Origin: Pseudomonas cichorii
Lineage (GTDB): Bacteria; Pseudomonadota; Gammaproteobacteria; Pseudomonadales; Pseudomonadaceae
Length of the DNA: 64,000 nucleotides
NCBI RefSeq assembly: GCF_015471405.1
Contig: NZ_BLVZ01000007.1
Location: forward strand, 186,001-250,000
Direction: 5' to 3'
The position numbers and the translations under genes are program-made. The notes beneath the pieces are model-generated. The model ran no database searches. It was given only the letters and a program-made list of their open reading frames with translations, and was not told where the DNA came from. This document shows positions 26,056 to 35,515 of the stretch, piece after piece (positions within the stretch are counted from its first letter, which is position 1; every line of letters starts with the position of its first letter).

Positions 26056-29000
26056 CTAGTCGAACATGAACAACGCATCATTACTGAACTGCGCTTCAAA
26101 CTGCGAGGCCGACATCGGGCGACCGAAAAGGTAGCCTTGTACTTCGTCGCAACCATGCTCGCGAAGGAATTCCAGCTGTTCGTGGGTTTCGACGCCTTCT
26201 GCGATCACCGCCAGATTCAGGCTGTGGGCCATGGCGATGATAGCGCGGGCGATCTGAGCATCCTGTTCACCCGATGGCAGGCCGTCTACGAAGGTGCGGT
26301 CGATCTTCAGGACGTCGATGGGGAACTGTTTGAGGTAGTTCAGCGACGAGTAACCGGTGCCGAAGTCATCGACCGCGATGCTCAGCCCCAGATTCTTCAG
26401 GCCATCGAGCATCTGCATGGCTTCATTGACTTCGCGCATCAGGATACTTTCGGTCAGTTCCAGCTCCAGACAGGCCGGTGGCAGGCCGGTTTCGCCCAGC
26501 ATCCGGGCGATGCGGTTGCCCAGTTGGCCGTCCGAAAACTGTCTTGCGGAAATATTCACCGACACTTTCGGGACCCGCACTTTTGCCTGATGCCAGCTCT
26601 TGAGCTGACGACAGGCTTCGGCCAGTACCCAGTCCCCGACTTCCACCACCAGACCGAGTTCTTCCAGAACCGGAATGAATTCGCTGGGCGGCACCAGGCC
26701 GCGACGAGGATGGCGCCAGCGCAGCAGCGCTTCGGCACCGGTCAGGCGTTTGCCGTCGCCGCTGAACTGAGGCTGGTAGTAAATCGTGAACTCTTGCTGC
26801 TCCAGGGCGTGGCGCAGGTCGCTTTCCAGTTCCAGACGTTCCAGAGCCGTGGCGTTCATGTCGGTCTGATAGAACTGGAAGTTGTTCTTGCCGCGCTCCT
26901 TGGCGTGATACATCGCGGTATCGGCGTTTTTCATCAACTGGCTCAACTCGTTCCCGTCCTGCGGGCTCAGAGCGATACCGATACTGGCGGTCACGAAGAA
27001 CTCACGTCCTTCCAGCACGAAAGGCGTGATCAGGCTGTTGAGGATTTGCTCGGCAACATGGATGGCGCGGTTCAGGGCTATCTCGCGGGTGGCGCCCGGT
27101 TGCAGCAACAGGGTGAACTCATCGCCCCCCATGCGTGCGACGGTGTCATCGTCGGCGACGCACGCGAGCAGGCGTGTGGCCATTTCCTTGAGCATACGGT
27201 CGCCGGCGGCATGGCCCAGCGAGTCGTTGATCGGTTTGAAACGATCCAGGTCCAGGAACATGAGGACCACCCAGGCTTGCTGTCTTTCGGCATGTTGCAG
27301 AGCCGAATGCAGACGGTCCTGGAACAGCGTGCGGTTGGGCAGGTGAGTCAGGGCGTCGTAATAGGCCAGGCGATGAATGCGCTGTTCGCTGGCCTTGCGC
27401 TCGCTGATATCGCTGAAGAAGCACACGTAGCTGGCCAGGTCGCCTTCATCATCCACCACGGCCGTGATGCCGACCCAGGCCGGGTAATGCTCGCCATTGC
27501 GACGCTTGAGCCAGACTTCGCCTTCCCAGGTGCCGCGCTGGTTCAGTTGTTTGAGGATATAGCGCAGGTGGGCTTCCTGCTCTCGATCCACGGTAAGCAT
27601 GTTCGGTAATTGATCGAGCACTTGTGACACGTCATAGCCGCTGACCCGAGTGAAGGCGTCGTTGGCCTGGACGATATAGCCCGCCGGGTCGGTAATGAGG
27701 ATCGCGGACGTCGAGTGCTCGAAAACCGTAGCGGCCATTCGCAGGTCTTTTTCGGCGCGACGCTGGATGCTGATATCGCGACCGACGCCCAGGATGCCCT
27801 CGAATATGCCGCTCTCATCCCATACCAGGACCAGCCGCAGCTCTACAGGAATCTTGCGGCCGTCGGCGCGCAGGCAATCGAACAAATAGATCTGGGTCGG
27901 GACATCGCTGCGCAACCGGGCCAGCTCCTGCGGCTTGTCGAGTACTTTCCTGATGCGCGCTATCAGGTTGTAGAAGCCCGAGAGTTGTTGCGGGTTGGCA
28001 ACGGTGGAGCTCCAGCCATTCTTGATGATCCAGTCGGCGCTGTAACCCAGTACGCTCTGGACCGACGGGCTGACATAGTTGACTTCAAGCAGGCTGTCGG
28101 TGGAGAAGATGACATCGCTGATGCTCTCGGCGAGCATCCGGTAACGCTGCTCGCTGTCGCGCAGGGACTGGCTGGCTTCCACCTGCCGCGTGACGTCCTT
28201 GGCGACGCCGATGATGCGTGTGACCAGATCGTCCTTGTCCCGGGCCAGTGCCTGTTCGCGGATATCGAAGCAGCGCCAGGTGTTGTCCTTGTCGCGAAAG
28301 CGCAGGGCACATTGCAGCAGTTCGTTGTGCCCATGATGGCGTTGGCGCAGGCGCATGTCCTGATAGATCTGGGCGTCGTCCGGGTGCAGCAGTATCTCCC
28401 AGAAGAACTCACCCATGGCATGCAGCTCGCTTTTGCTGTAGCCCAGCGTCTGCCCCAGATGGTGGTTGCTGTAGATCATGCGCTGGCTGAGTACGTCCTG
28501 CACATACAGATGGTCCGGCACGGTGCGTACCACGTCTGACCAGAAACGCTCCCGCTCCTGCAATGACAGCTCTATCTGTTTGCGGCTGGTGATGTCGCCG
28601 ATGCTGAGGATCACCGCATCATGATCGGACTGAGTTTCAGGCAGCCTTAATACCAGCCATAGATGCTGGTCCTGGCCGGACTCCTGAGTGAGACGAATTT
28701 CCAGTTCAAGGCGTTGCTGCCTGTTCAGGACGGCATGAATCACCTGGATACCAATGCCGGGACGAGCGCGTGATTCGCCCTCGATCAGTTGCTGCCAGGC
28801 CTCATCGCCGCACTTGATATTCAACAGGCTCAGGGCAACCTGGTTGACTTCGGTGATGCGTAACTGTTGCAGCAGTCGCTTCAGGAGCCCCGGCTGGATC
28901 TCGATAAAACGGTCGAAGTCTTCCGAGGTGCGGATCTGGAAGGTTTCGAGCTGTTCGGGCAGGTCGGACATGTCCAGTACGCAGATGGCAACGCCCGCGC

Positions 29001-29889
29001 CTTCGAATATGTCCTGATAGCGGCGGCGGCTTTCCAGCAGTTGGCGCTGACGACGGCGCAGGCTGAGGATTGCGGCCAGCGGCAGCAGCGAAAACAGCAG
29101 GCCGACTACACATTTCACGATCAGGGGCGCAAGCAGCTCCTGGCGTGCCTTATAGGCATCGAACAGGCCGTGCAGTTGCCAGTCGCTGTTGCTCAGTGGT
29201 TGCAGCAGGACGCTTTCGGTGTTCCCGGAGTCGGTTTGCAGCGAGGCATCGCGCAGGATGACTCGTTGGGTCACGCGGTTCTCAAGCCGCCATAGATGCT
29301 GAAAGTCCTGGCTGGGCTGCTGGATCAGCGCCTTGAGTGCATCGGGAGCCATGCGTACAGCCCAGTAGGCACCGCCAAGGCCTTCGGCCTGGTGTACGAA
29401 CATGTATATCTGCGAACCGTCTTCGGAGTTGGTGTAGAAATAAGGTCGACCCAATGCCTGCTGGAGCGCACTCTTTAGAAACGCACCGTCAAGGGTAACT
29501 TCCGCACTGTCTTTGATTACGTCGCCTTCAGGGCCGAGCCATGCAACGCTGCGCAAGGACGGTACGGTTTCACGCAGTCTTTGCAGTGGCGGCTTCTGTT
29601 GCGAGGCATTACTGCCCGAGGGTGATCCCTCATCGAGCAGGTTCATGGTGATCTGGGCGCTCAGAGCCATGTTGAGGCTAAGGCGGTCGGCGAGTTGAGT
29701 GCTGTAGTCGAGACTGCGCTGCCGCTGCCGCTCTTGCGTCTGATGAAACTGCTCAAGCAGTTGCCACAGCAACAATGCAAGCATCAGTAGAACCAGCGCT
29801 GCCAGTAGCCCTTTCAAGGAACTACGCAAAGGCACAATCGTTGTGCTTTTGGCTGTTTCTAATGGCGTGGAGGGCGTTGGTGTTGGCAA
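26056..29889 (-). CDS. morA: Membrane diguanylate cyclase/phosphodiesterase MorA
   Basis: Encodes 1277 residues. A first membrane helix (LLAALVLLMLALLLWQLL, about 27-45), a periplasmic sensor region of about 210 residues and a second helix (near 262-285) are followed by several PAS/PAC domains (two are clear, from SDVVRTVPDHLYV and from YRMLAESISDVIF). A GGDEF domain follows with GGDEF at 920-924, and then an EAL domain with EAL at 1053-1055. Both catalytic motifs are intact. The start is a TTG at 29889 with AGGAAC 8 bases upstream. MorA in Pseudomonas controls flagellum formation, biofilm and protease output. The glyA neighbour matches the PA4601 locus. Confidence 0.9.
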   Translation of the reverse strand: MPTPTPSTPLETAKSTTIVPLRSSLKGLLAALVLLMLALLLWQLLEQFHQTQERQRQRSLDYSTQLADRLSLNMALSAQITMNLLDEGSPSGSNASQQKPPLQRLRETVPSLRSVAWLGPEGDVIKDSAEVTLDGAFLKSALQQALGRPYFYTNSEDGSQIYMFVHQAEGLGGAYWAVRMAPDALKALIQQPSQDFQHLWRLENRVTQRVILRDASLQTDSGNTESVLLQPLSNSDWQLHGLFDAYKARQELLAPLIVKCVVGLLFSLLPLAAILSLRRRQRQLLESRRRYQDIFEGAGVAICVLDMSDLPEQLETFQIRTSEDFDRFIEIQPGLLKRLLQQLRITEVNQVALSLLNIKCGDEAWQQLIEGESRARPGIGIQVIHAVLNRQQRLELEIRLTQESGQDQHLWLVLRLPETQSDHDAVILSIGDITSRKQIELSLQERERFWSDVVRTVPDHLYVQDVLSQRMIYSNHHLGQTLGYSKSELHAMGEFFWEILLHPDDAQIYQDMRLRQRHHGHNELLQCALRFRDKDNTWRCFDIREQALARDKDDLVTRIIGVAKDVTRQVEASQSLRDSEQRYRMLAESISDVIFSTDSLLEVNYVSPSVQSVLGYSADWIIKNGWSSTVANPQQLSGFYNLIARIRKVLDKPQELARLRSDVPTQIYLFDCLRADGRKIPVELRLVLVWDESGIFEGILGVGRDISIQRRAEKDLRMAATVFEHSTSAILITDPAGYIVQANDAFTRVSGYDVSQVLDQLPNMLTVDREQEAHLRYILKQLNQRGTWEGEVWLKRRNGEHYPAWVGITAVVDDEGDLASYVCFFSDISERKASEQRIHRLAYYDALTHLPNRTLFQDRLHSALQHAERQQAWVVLMFLDLDRFKPINDSLGHAAGDRMLKEMATRLLACVADDDTVARMGGDEFTLLLQPGATREIALNRAIHVAEQILNSLITPFVLEGREFFVTASIGIALSPQDGNELSQLMKNADTAMYHAKERGKNNFQFYQTDMNATALERLELESDLRHALEQQEFTIYYQPQFSGDGKRLTGAEALLRWRHPRRGLVPPSEFIPVLEELGLVVEVGDWVLAEACRQLKSWHQAKVRVPKVSVNISARQFSDGQLGNRIARMLGETGLPPACLELELTESILMREVNEAMQMLDGLKNLGLSIAVDDFGTGYSSLNYLKQFPIDVLKIDRTFVDGLPSGEQDAQIARAIIAMAHSLNLAVIAEGVETHEQLEFLREHGCDEVQGYLFGRPMSASQFEAQFSNDALFMFD

Positions 29890-30245
29890 ATCGTTGTTCC
29901 TGACTACTGGACTGAAGCAGCGAGTGCATTATGCAATATAAGCCCGACGCCCAAAGGGCGGCTAGCATGCCCTGACTTGTAGCTAAGTGCCAGTCCTGCG
30001 GGGCCGGATCGTTTGCCCTACAGGCCGCATTCGGGTAGCTTTGCCCGATGCGCGTTGTAAACCGACTCCTGCAAGAGTGAATCCACTGTTTGCAAACATC
30101 GATCCAGCTTTATATTTGCCCGGATGCAGAAGTCCCTTCTCTGTCTGTTTCATTCAAGGCTTGGAATGGCACGGCGGCAAGTAGCATAGACAAATAAAAG
30201 CTCGCGCTTTATCAGTCACCCTCACAGACGCTAGGTTTTCATTCC
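29890..30245. other. 356-bp intergenic region, morA / ettA promoters
   Basis: I see no convincing gene: a 65-codon open frame at 29987-30184 has no ribosome site and unlikely composition. The region separates divergent genes and must hold both promoters. No clear operator or riboswitch is visible. Confidence 0.5.
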
Positions 30246-31910
30246 ATGGCTCAATACGTCTTTACCATGCATCGGCTGAGCAAAGTTGTGCCGCCGAAGC
30301 GTGAAATCCTCAAGAACATCTCCCTTTCCTTCTTCCCGGGCGCCAAGATCGGTGTTCTGGGTCTCAACGGCTCTGGCAAGTCCACGCTGTTGAAAATCAT
30401 GGCCGGTGTCGATACCGAGTTCGACGGCGAAGCGCGTCCGATGCCTGAGCTGAATGTGGGTTATCTGCCGCAAGAGCCACAACTTGACCCGAACAAGACC
30501 GTTCGTGAAGTGGTTGAGGAAGCGGTCAGCGTCATCAAGGACGCCCAGGCCCGCCTGGATCAGGTCTACGCCGAATACGCCGACCCTGATGCCGACTTCG
30601 ACAAGCTGGCTGCCGAACAGGCCAAGCTGGAGGCGATCCTGCAGGCTGGCGATGGCCACAACCTGGAGCGCCAACTGGAAGTCGCCGCCGATGCGCTGCG
30701 TCTGCCAGCCTGGGATGCCAAGGTTTCCGTGCTGTCCGGTGGTGAAAAACGCCGTGTTGCCCTGTGCCGCCTGCTGCTGTCCGCGCCGGACATGCTGCTG
30801 CTCGACGAACCAACCAACCACCTGGATGCCGATTCGGTCGCCTGGCTTGAGCACTTCCTGCACGATTTCCCGGGTACCGTGGTTGCGATCACGCACGACC
30901 GTTACTTCCTGGATAACGTGGCTGGCTGGATTCTGGAACTCGACCGCGGCGCAGGCATTCCGTACGAGGGCAACTATTCGGGTTGGCTGGAAGCCAAGTC
31001 CGAGCGTCTGGCCCAGGAATCCAAGCAGCAGTCTGCCCATGAAAAGGCCATGAAAGACGAGCTGGAGTGGGTTCGCAAAGGTGCCAAGGCGCGTCAGTCC
31101 AAATCCAAGGCCCGTCTGCAACGCTTTGAAGAAATGCAGTCGCAGGAATTCCAGAAGCGCAGCGAAACCAACGAGATCTACATCCCGGCCGGCCCGCGCC
31201 TGGGCGACAAGGTCATCGAGTTCAAGAACGTCAGCAAAGGCTATGGCGATCGCGTGTTGATCGACAATCTGTCGTTTGCCATGCCTAAAGGCGCCATCGT
31301 TGGCGTGATCGGTGGTAACGGTGCCGGTAAATCGACCCTGTTCCGCATGCTGATGGGCAAGGAAACGCCGGATTCTGGCAGCATCGAAATCGGTGAAACC
31401 GTGCAACTGGCCTGTGTCGATCAAAGCCGTGACGACCTGGACGGCAGCAAGACCGTTTTCCAGCAGATTTCCGATGGTTCGGACCAGATCCGCATCGGCA
31501 ACTACGAAATCCCGTCGCGCACCTACGTGGGGCGTTTCAACTTCAAGGGCGGCGACCAACAGAAGTTCGTCAAGGACCTCTCCGGTGGTGAGCGCGGTCG
31601 CTTGCACCTGGCGCTGACCTTGAAAGAGGGCGGCAACGTGCTGCTGCTCGACGAACCGTCCAACGACCTGGACGTGGAAACCCTGCGTTCGCTGGAAGAA
31701 GCCCTGCTGGACTTCCCTGGCGCCGCCATTGTGATCTCTCACGATCGGTGGTTCCTGGACCGTGTGGCAACCCACATCCTGGCGTACGAAGACGATTCGC
31801 AAGCGGTCTTCTTCGAAGGCAACTACACCGAATACGAAGCCGATCGTAAAAAGCGTCTGGGTGATGCAGCGGCACAGCCGCATCGTGTTCGCCACAAGAA
31901 GCTGGCCTGA
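30246..31910 (+). CDS. ettA: Energy-dependent translational throttle protein EttA (ABC-F)
   Basis: Encodes 554 residues (E. coli EttA 555). It is a soluble ABC-F ATPase that binds the ribosomal E site and slows the first peptide bond when ADP is high. Two nucleotide-binding domains are complete: Walker [13 protein letters not shown] with signature [10 protein letters not shown], and [12 protein letters not shown] with [10 protein letters not shown]. Both have DEP(T/S)N Walker B boxes. The linker between them ([20 protein letters not shown]) is the P-site tRNA-interaction motif that defines the family. There are no membrane segments. It is a single gene followed by a hairpin. Confidence 0.96.
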   Translation: MAQYVFTMHRLSKVVPPKREILKNISLSFFPGAKIGVLGLNGSGKSTLLKIMAGVDTEFDGEARPMPELNVGYLPQEPQLDPNKTVREVVEEAVSVIKDAQARLDQVYAEYADPDADFDKLAAEQAKLEAILQAGDGHNLERQLEVAADALRLPAWDAKVSVLSGGEKRRVALCRLLLSAPDMLLLDEPTNHLDADSVAWLEHFLHDFPGTVVAITHDRYFLDNVAGWILELDRGAGIPYEGNYSGWLEAKSERLAQESKQQSAHEKAMKDELEWVRKGAKARQSKSKARLQRFEEMQSQEFQKRSETNEIYIPAGPRLGDKVIEFKNVSKGYGDRVLIDNLSFAMPKGAIVGVIGGNGAGKSTLFRMLMGKETPDSGSIEIGETVQLACVDQSRDDLDGSKTVFQQISDGSDQIRIGNYEIPSRTYVGRFNFKGGDQQKFVKDLSGGERGRLHLALTLKEGGNVLLLDEPSNDLDVETLRSLEEALLDFPGAAIVISHDRWFLDRVATHILAYEDDSQAVFFEGNYTEYEADRKKRLGDAAAQPHRVRHKKLA

Positions 31911-31923
31911 TAAGGCCTCTCGT

Positions 31924-31950
31924 CGCAATGCCGCCTTGTGCGGCATTGCG
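31924..31950. terminator. Hairpin between ettA and the Gre-like gene
   Basis: CGCAATGCCGC (31924-31934) pairs perfectly with GCGGCATTGCG (31940-31950) around a 5-base loop. It has no long T-run. It sits between converging genes and probably ends both transcripts. Confidence 0.75.
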
Positions 31951-31958
31951 ATGAATGG

Positions 31959-32471
31959 CTACGCCCCGGCTGCTCCGTCATCGGGCTCGATCAATACGAT
32001 CTCGATGACGTGATCCCCGGCCGGGCGCTTCCATAACACCTCGTCCCCCAATTGCGTCCCCAGCAATGCACGCCCCAGTGGCGAACTCCAGTTGATCAAC
32101 CCCTTGGCTGCATCGGCCTGATCCTCTCCGACCAGATGCACGCGCTGGCGATTGTCCTGTTCATCCGCGAATGTCACCCAACTGCCGATCTGTACCTGTT
32201 CTGTTGAGATGGCTGGCGTAACCACCTGCGCGCTTTGCAGGCGCTGGGTGAAATAGCGCAGGTCCCGTTCAAGATCGGCCAGGCGTTGTTTATCGGCGCT
32301 GTCACCCAGGGCCGCTTGTGAGCTGTGCTGTGCATGCAATTCATTGACTTGCTGTTGCAAAAGCAAGAGCCCGTGGGCTGTTACATAGTTCGGTTGCGTG
32401 CTGACAAGGCGCTCGACCGGTTGGCTGGCCCCTGCGGCGGCATTGTCTTCGTTGACGAAAGCGCGACTCAT
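31959..32471 (-). CDS. GreA/GreB-like transcription elongation factor paralogue
   Basis: Encodes 170 residues from the ATG at 32471 (GAGGAGAAC upstream). The first half is a predicted coiled coil (THGLLLLQQQVNELHAQ to RDLRYFTQRLQSAQ) like the Gre RNA-polymerase-channel domain. The second half carries the FKBP-like Gre C-terminal block: VQIGSWVTFADEQ, VHLVGEDQADAAKGLINWSSPLGRALLG and GDEVLWKRPAGDHVIEIVLI. True GreA and GreB are about 158-165 residues and start differently, so this is a third Gre-type protein. The acidic tip residues that rescue stalled polymerase cannot be confirmed, and its role may differ. Confidence 0.82.
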   Translation of the reverse strand: MSRAFVNEDNAAAGASQPVERLVSTQPNYVTAHGLLLLQQQVNELHAQHSSQAALGDSADKQRLADLERDLRYFTQRLQSAQVVTPAISTEQVQIGSWVTFADEQDNRQRVHLVGEDQADAAKGLINWSSPLGRALLGTQLGDEVLWKRPAGDHVIEIVLIEPDDGAAGA

Positions 32472-32543
32472 GGTGTGTTCTCCTCTTTGGAGCTTGGGCC
32501 ATGGTTGCATCTGATTGGTTTCGTCGAATGTTGCGAAGCGTCT

Positions 32544-32897
32544 TTAATCTGGACGATAGGCCTTGGCGGCACTTCGGGTTTTTTCACGTTCCCAGTCGCG
32601 GTCGCGATCATTCCAGACTTGTCCGGGGTCGAGCCGGTCACGCCTGTCGGCCATGGCCTGACACTGACGGAATCCGTCGTTCCAGCCTTCGGCGTAAAGC
32701 GGGTCTTTGAGATAGCGGGGGACATTCTTCTTGAACTGACCGGTAAATGCTCCGGCTGCTTCCTTGCCGCTGCCGCAGCCATCCTGAAAACCGTCAGCGA
32801 ATGCCGGTGGGTAACCTTGGGCCACTAAATGATCATGGGCGGACTGACAGCCTGTCAGCACGACAACCAGCCACAACAACACCCAGCGCAGGTTCAT
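32544..32897 (-). CDS. Small lipoprotein of unknown function
   Basis: Encodes 117 residues; AGGAAA lies 6 bases before the ATG. The signal LRWVLLWLVVVLTGC ends in a lipobox (LTGC), so Cys is the lipid-modified first residue. The mature part contains FADGFQDGCGSGKEAAGAF and YAEGWNDGFRQC, a repeated GxxDGxxxC-like pattern common to small Pseudomonas lipoproteins. Serine at +2 predicts sorting to the outer membrane. The function is unknown. It lies 72 bases upstream of the Gre-like gene on the same strand. Confidence 0.8.
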   Translation of the reverse strand: MNLRWVLLWLVVVLTGCQSAHDHLVAQGYPPAFADGFQDGCGSGKEAAGAFTGQFKKNVPRYLKDPLYAEGWNDGFRQCQAMADRRDRLDPGQVWNDRDRDWEREKTRSAAKAYRPD

Positions 32898-32993
32898 TTC
32901 TGTTTTCCTCTACAGGTGGCTTAAGTGTAGTGGGCGGCTTGTGAGTTATTTGTAAAAGATGTGTCGATAAATTCTATGGAGTGCCCTGCCTGT

Positions 32994-33080
32994 GCAGGAG
33001 TGAATTTATTCGCGAGACGCCATTGAAGGCGATGGATTCTTTTGGATATACGGGTGTCTCGCGAATGAGTTCGCTCCTAC
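32994..33080. repeat. Paired REP-like inverted element
   Basis: The stretch from 32994 (GCAGGAGTGAATTTATTCGC, arm to 33021) and the inverse from 33053 (GGTGTCTCGCGAATGAGTTC, arm to 33080) match at most positions. The unit is the GGAGCGAACTCATTCGCGA type also seen at 38.3 kb and 7.95 kb. It lies upstream of the lipoprotein and downstream of the DUF4105 gene. Confidence 0.8.
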
Positions 33081-33110
33081 CGCCCTGTGTGTTTTTTGAT
33101 GAGTGCGTGC

Positions 33111-34964
33111 TCAATAGTGATACCACTTCACTTCAAGCATCACTTCATTCTGCGGGGTGGCCATCTGGCTGAACTCGCGCTGGGCGCTCAGGCGCAGGCC
33201 CAGGTTGCGGGACAGTTCCCATTGCTGGTTGAGGCTGATGCTGCGCCGTACTTCGCCGTTGGTGAAATAATCGCCCTTGGCTTCCAGGCTCAGGTTGCCC
33301 AGCGGGTTGCGCCAGAGCACGCCTGTATTGAACCCGGCTGCCGGCGAGACGAACGCCGAGAAGTCATTGTTGTGTTCGATCCTCACGGTGCCCAAGGCAA
33401 AGCCCAGCACTTCCTCGCCCAGTTGCCATGTTCCACCGGCACCGCCATTCACATGGCTGACGAGGTTTTCGTCGCCATGTTTGCCCAACACACGTTCCAG
33501 CCCGCCCGTTACTTGCCATGACCAGGGCTTGAGCAAGGCATTACGTGGCGTCAGAGAGCGGATGGTCGCCAGATCCAGTTGCTGCACCTGCCAGTCATTG
33601 CCTTCGTATTGGCGCAGTTTGAGCTGAAGAATCTCGATCTGTGCTCCCAGCGGGAAGCCGTAGGCGTTGTCGTTCAGGTCGTGATAGGCCATGCGCAGAC
33701 CGTATTCGGCGAAGGCCCGGTCGTTGCGGCTGCCCGCGCCCAGTTGCCAGGTTCGCGACTCATGTCCTTCTTCCGGCAGGCCAGGGCGCTGGATATCCAG
33801 TTGCGGAGGCGGGTTCTGGTTGATGGCCTGCAAAAGCTCAAAGCTGCGTTGCGAGCGGGTGGCATCCCGTTCCAGGCCGTTTGCACGATAGCGTTCAAGC
33901 CGATAGGCCGCGTCCTGGATCAGGGCTCGACGTTCCTTGGGCAGAGCCAGGTACTGGTTGTCTTTGAGCTGTGTCTGGTCGGCGCTGACTTGCAATACCC
34001 ACTGTTGCTCATCCGGGCTCAGTGGTTCGGCGCGGCTCAGTAATTCACGCTCGCGGGAAGGGCGGTATTCGATTTTCTCTACCAGGCCCGCAGCCTTGAT
34101 AGCCTTGACGGTATCGGTGGGAATGGCCGTCAGCCCGAATTGAGGGGTCAGCTTCAGGCCTGGCCGGGCCACCTCCAACAGCTCCAGCAGGCGGTAAGAG
34201 CAGTTTTCATCGAAGAAGAAGTAGCTGAAGCGGATCTGTTTCAGCTCCCAGACATGCTCGACCATGCGTTCGGTTTCGGCTGTGGTCAGGTTCAGGCGGT
34301 ACTCCCACAGGTCGCGGTTTTCCAGGCTGCGGTATTCAGAAAGCTTTTCCTGATAGGGCACCAGCGCAAACAGGCCGGGATAACCGCCCATCAGGCCTTT
34401 CCAGGCGTACAGAATGCTGTTGTCCATGCCTTCGATATAGGCGCCGAAGTTGATGGCGTAGCTGAGCAGCGTTGTACCGCTGGTCTTGGCGCTGGCCGGG
34501 TCGATGCGCAGCAGTGTGTGGCCAAACATCGAGGACGGGCTGTTGAGGTAGGCCGCGGGGAAGATCAAGACCGTGCTGTCAGGGGCAACATCCTTGAACC
34601 AGGCCTTGAACTCCTTGCAATCCACGCTGGGCAGGTCGGTCAGTTGCAACTGGTTGCGCAGCCAGCGAGTACGCGATGGATAGACGCACTGTGCATGTGT
34701 CTGCTCGTTGCCGGCAGGTGCGTAAAGGGCTTCAAGGGTGGCGCTCAGCTCTGCCTTGGGGTCATGGGCACCCTCGGCAGAGAGAAAGAATCTGGGGTCG
34801 TCGACGTGGCTGCGCCAGCCGCCCAGCTTGCCTGCTTCGTAATGGCCCAGAGAAAGCCAGAAAGGCTCATTGGCCAATTGCTGCAAACGGTCTGCGCTCA
34901 GGTGTGGAGCGGCAGACAACGGGGCACAGACACACAGCGCCAGGTACGCAAGACGTTTGAGCAT
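33111..34964 (-). CDS. DUF4105 periplasmic cysteine-hydrolase-like protein with predicted outer-membrane barrel
   Basis: Encodes 617 residues from the ATG at 34964; an in-frame TTG 9 bases earlier is possible. It has a signal peptide (LKRLAYLALCVCAPLSAA). The N-terminal half is DUF4105 / Lnb periplasmic domain (PF13387). It has a conserved-looking MFGHTLLRI block with His149 and an FFFDENCSYRLLELLE block with Cys255. A His-then-Cys order recalls permuted NlpC/P60 papain-fold enzymes (inference). The last about 200 residues alternate short polar and hydrophobic strands and end in KWYHY, as in outer-membrane beta-barrels. It is probably co-transcribed behind the DUF3015 gene. The substrate is unknown. 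Confidence 0.78.
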   Translation of the reverse strand: MLKRLAYLALCVCAPLSAAPHLSADRLQQLANEPFWLSLGHYEAGKLGGWRSHVDDPRFFLSAEGAHDPKAELSATLEALYAPAGNEQTHAQCVYPSRTRWLRNQLQLTDLPSVDCKEFKAWFKDVAPDSTVLIFPAAYLNSPSSMFGHTLLRIDPASAKTSGTTLLSYAINFGAYIEGMDNSILYAWKGLMGGYPGLFALVPYQEKLSEYRSLENRDLWEYRLNLTTAETERMVEHVWELKQIRFSYFFFDENCSYRLLELLEVARPGLKLTPQFGLTAIPTDTVKAIKAAGLVEKIEYRPSRERELLSRAEPLSPDEQQWVLQVSADQTQLKDNQYLALPKERRALIQDAAYRLERYRANGLERDATRSQRSFELLQAINQNPPPQLDIQRPGLPEEGHESRTWQLGAGSRNDRAFAEYGLRMAYHDLNDNAYGFPLGAQIEILQLKLRQYEGNDWQVQQLDLATIRSLTPRNALLKPWSWQVTGGLERVLGKHGDENLVSHVNGGAGGTWQLGEEVLGFALGTVRIEHNNDFSAFVSPAAGFNTGVLWRNPLGNLSLEAKGDYFTNGEVRRSISLNQQWELSRNLGLRLSAQREFSQMATPQNEVMLEVKWYHY

Positions 34965-34991
34965 AGAGAGCAACTTGTCAGGAGATGGGGA

Positions 34992-35017
34992 CCCGCCCTT
35001 CGGAGCCGAAAGGCGGG
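34992..35017. terminator. Hairpin between the DUF3015 and DUF4105 genes
   Basis: CCCGCCCTTCGG (34992-35003) pairs with CCGAAAGGCGGG (35006-35017) with one wobble pair and a 2-base loop. It lies 9 bases after the DUF3015 stop and 27 bases before the DUF4105 start. Without a T-run it may be an attenuator or an RNA-processing hairpin rather than a full terminator. Confidence 0.6.
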
Positions 35018-35026
35018 CAAACGACT

Positions 35027-35515
35027 TTAGGCCTGGGTAGCGTATTTGGCCAGGGTCGGATCGTTTTTCAGAACGTTGAGTGTGTTGCTATGAACGTCTT
35101 CAGCGGTGGTGTCGGCTTTGCTGAAAATTTGCGAGAAGTGCTCGTGGGTGACTGCGGCGAAATGCGCACGATCTTCTGGTGCAACGCCCAGTACGACCGC
35201 ATAGGTAGTCAGTGCCTCGCCTTGGCCCATGGCCATGTCTTTGGAGAGCTCATCCATCATGCCGTTCATGGCCAGCCAGGATTTGCCGCCGTAGGTCAGT
35301 GCGCCGTTGGTGGAGCAGCCGTTGGTGCCGGAGGTCATGCCGAAGGTGGCGTTGCCGGAAGTGCCGTTGGTGGTGGATGCCAGGAAGTGAGCTGGTGTGC
35401 CACGCTGGCCTTCGAACAGCATGTTGCCCCAGCCGCAATCAGGACCGCCGGGTGCTTGTGCCATAGCGTTGATAGAGACTGCGGTGAAGAGCGTTCCAAG
35501 AAGAATCCGTTTCAT
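35027..35515 (-). CDS. DUF3015-family secreted protein
   Basis: Encodes 162 residues from the ATG at 35515, which opens a signal peptide (MKRILLGTLFTAVSINAMAQ, cut after AMA). The mature start APGGPDCGWGNMLFEGQRGT and the later GMTSGTNGCSTNG are the DUF3015 hallmarks; the two cysteines probably form a disulphide. The C-terminal half is helical (MNGMMDELSKDMAMGQGEAL, HFSQIFSKADTTAEDV). It is small, soluble and periplasmic. It lies immediately upstream of the DUF4105 gene on the same strand, 62 bases apart. I know of no assigned function for it. Confidence 0.88.
   Translation of the reverse strand: MKRILLGTLFTAVSINAMAQAPGGPDCGWGNMLFEGQRGTPAHFLASTTNGTSGNATFGMTSGTNGCSTNGALTYGGKSWLAMNGMMDELSKDMAMGQGEALTTYAVVLGVAPEDRAHFAAVTHEHFSQIFSKADTTAEDVHSNTLNVLKNDPTLAKYATQA

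Noticed and set aside
26002..27609. 535-codon open frame antisense to the 3' half of morA
   Set aside because: It is a shadow of the GGDEF/EAL part of morA, with no start site or domain.
29987..30184. 65-codon open frame upstream of ettA
   Set aside because: It has no ribosome site, unlikely amino-acid content, and lies in a divergent promoter region.
30231..31946. 571-codon open frame antisense to ettA
   Set aside because: It covers ettA completely. EttA has two full ABC domains, and the antisense frame shows none of its own.
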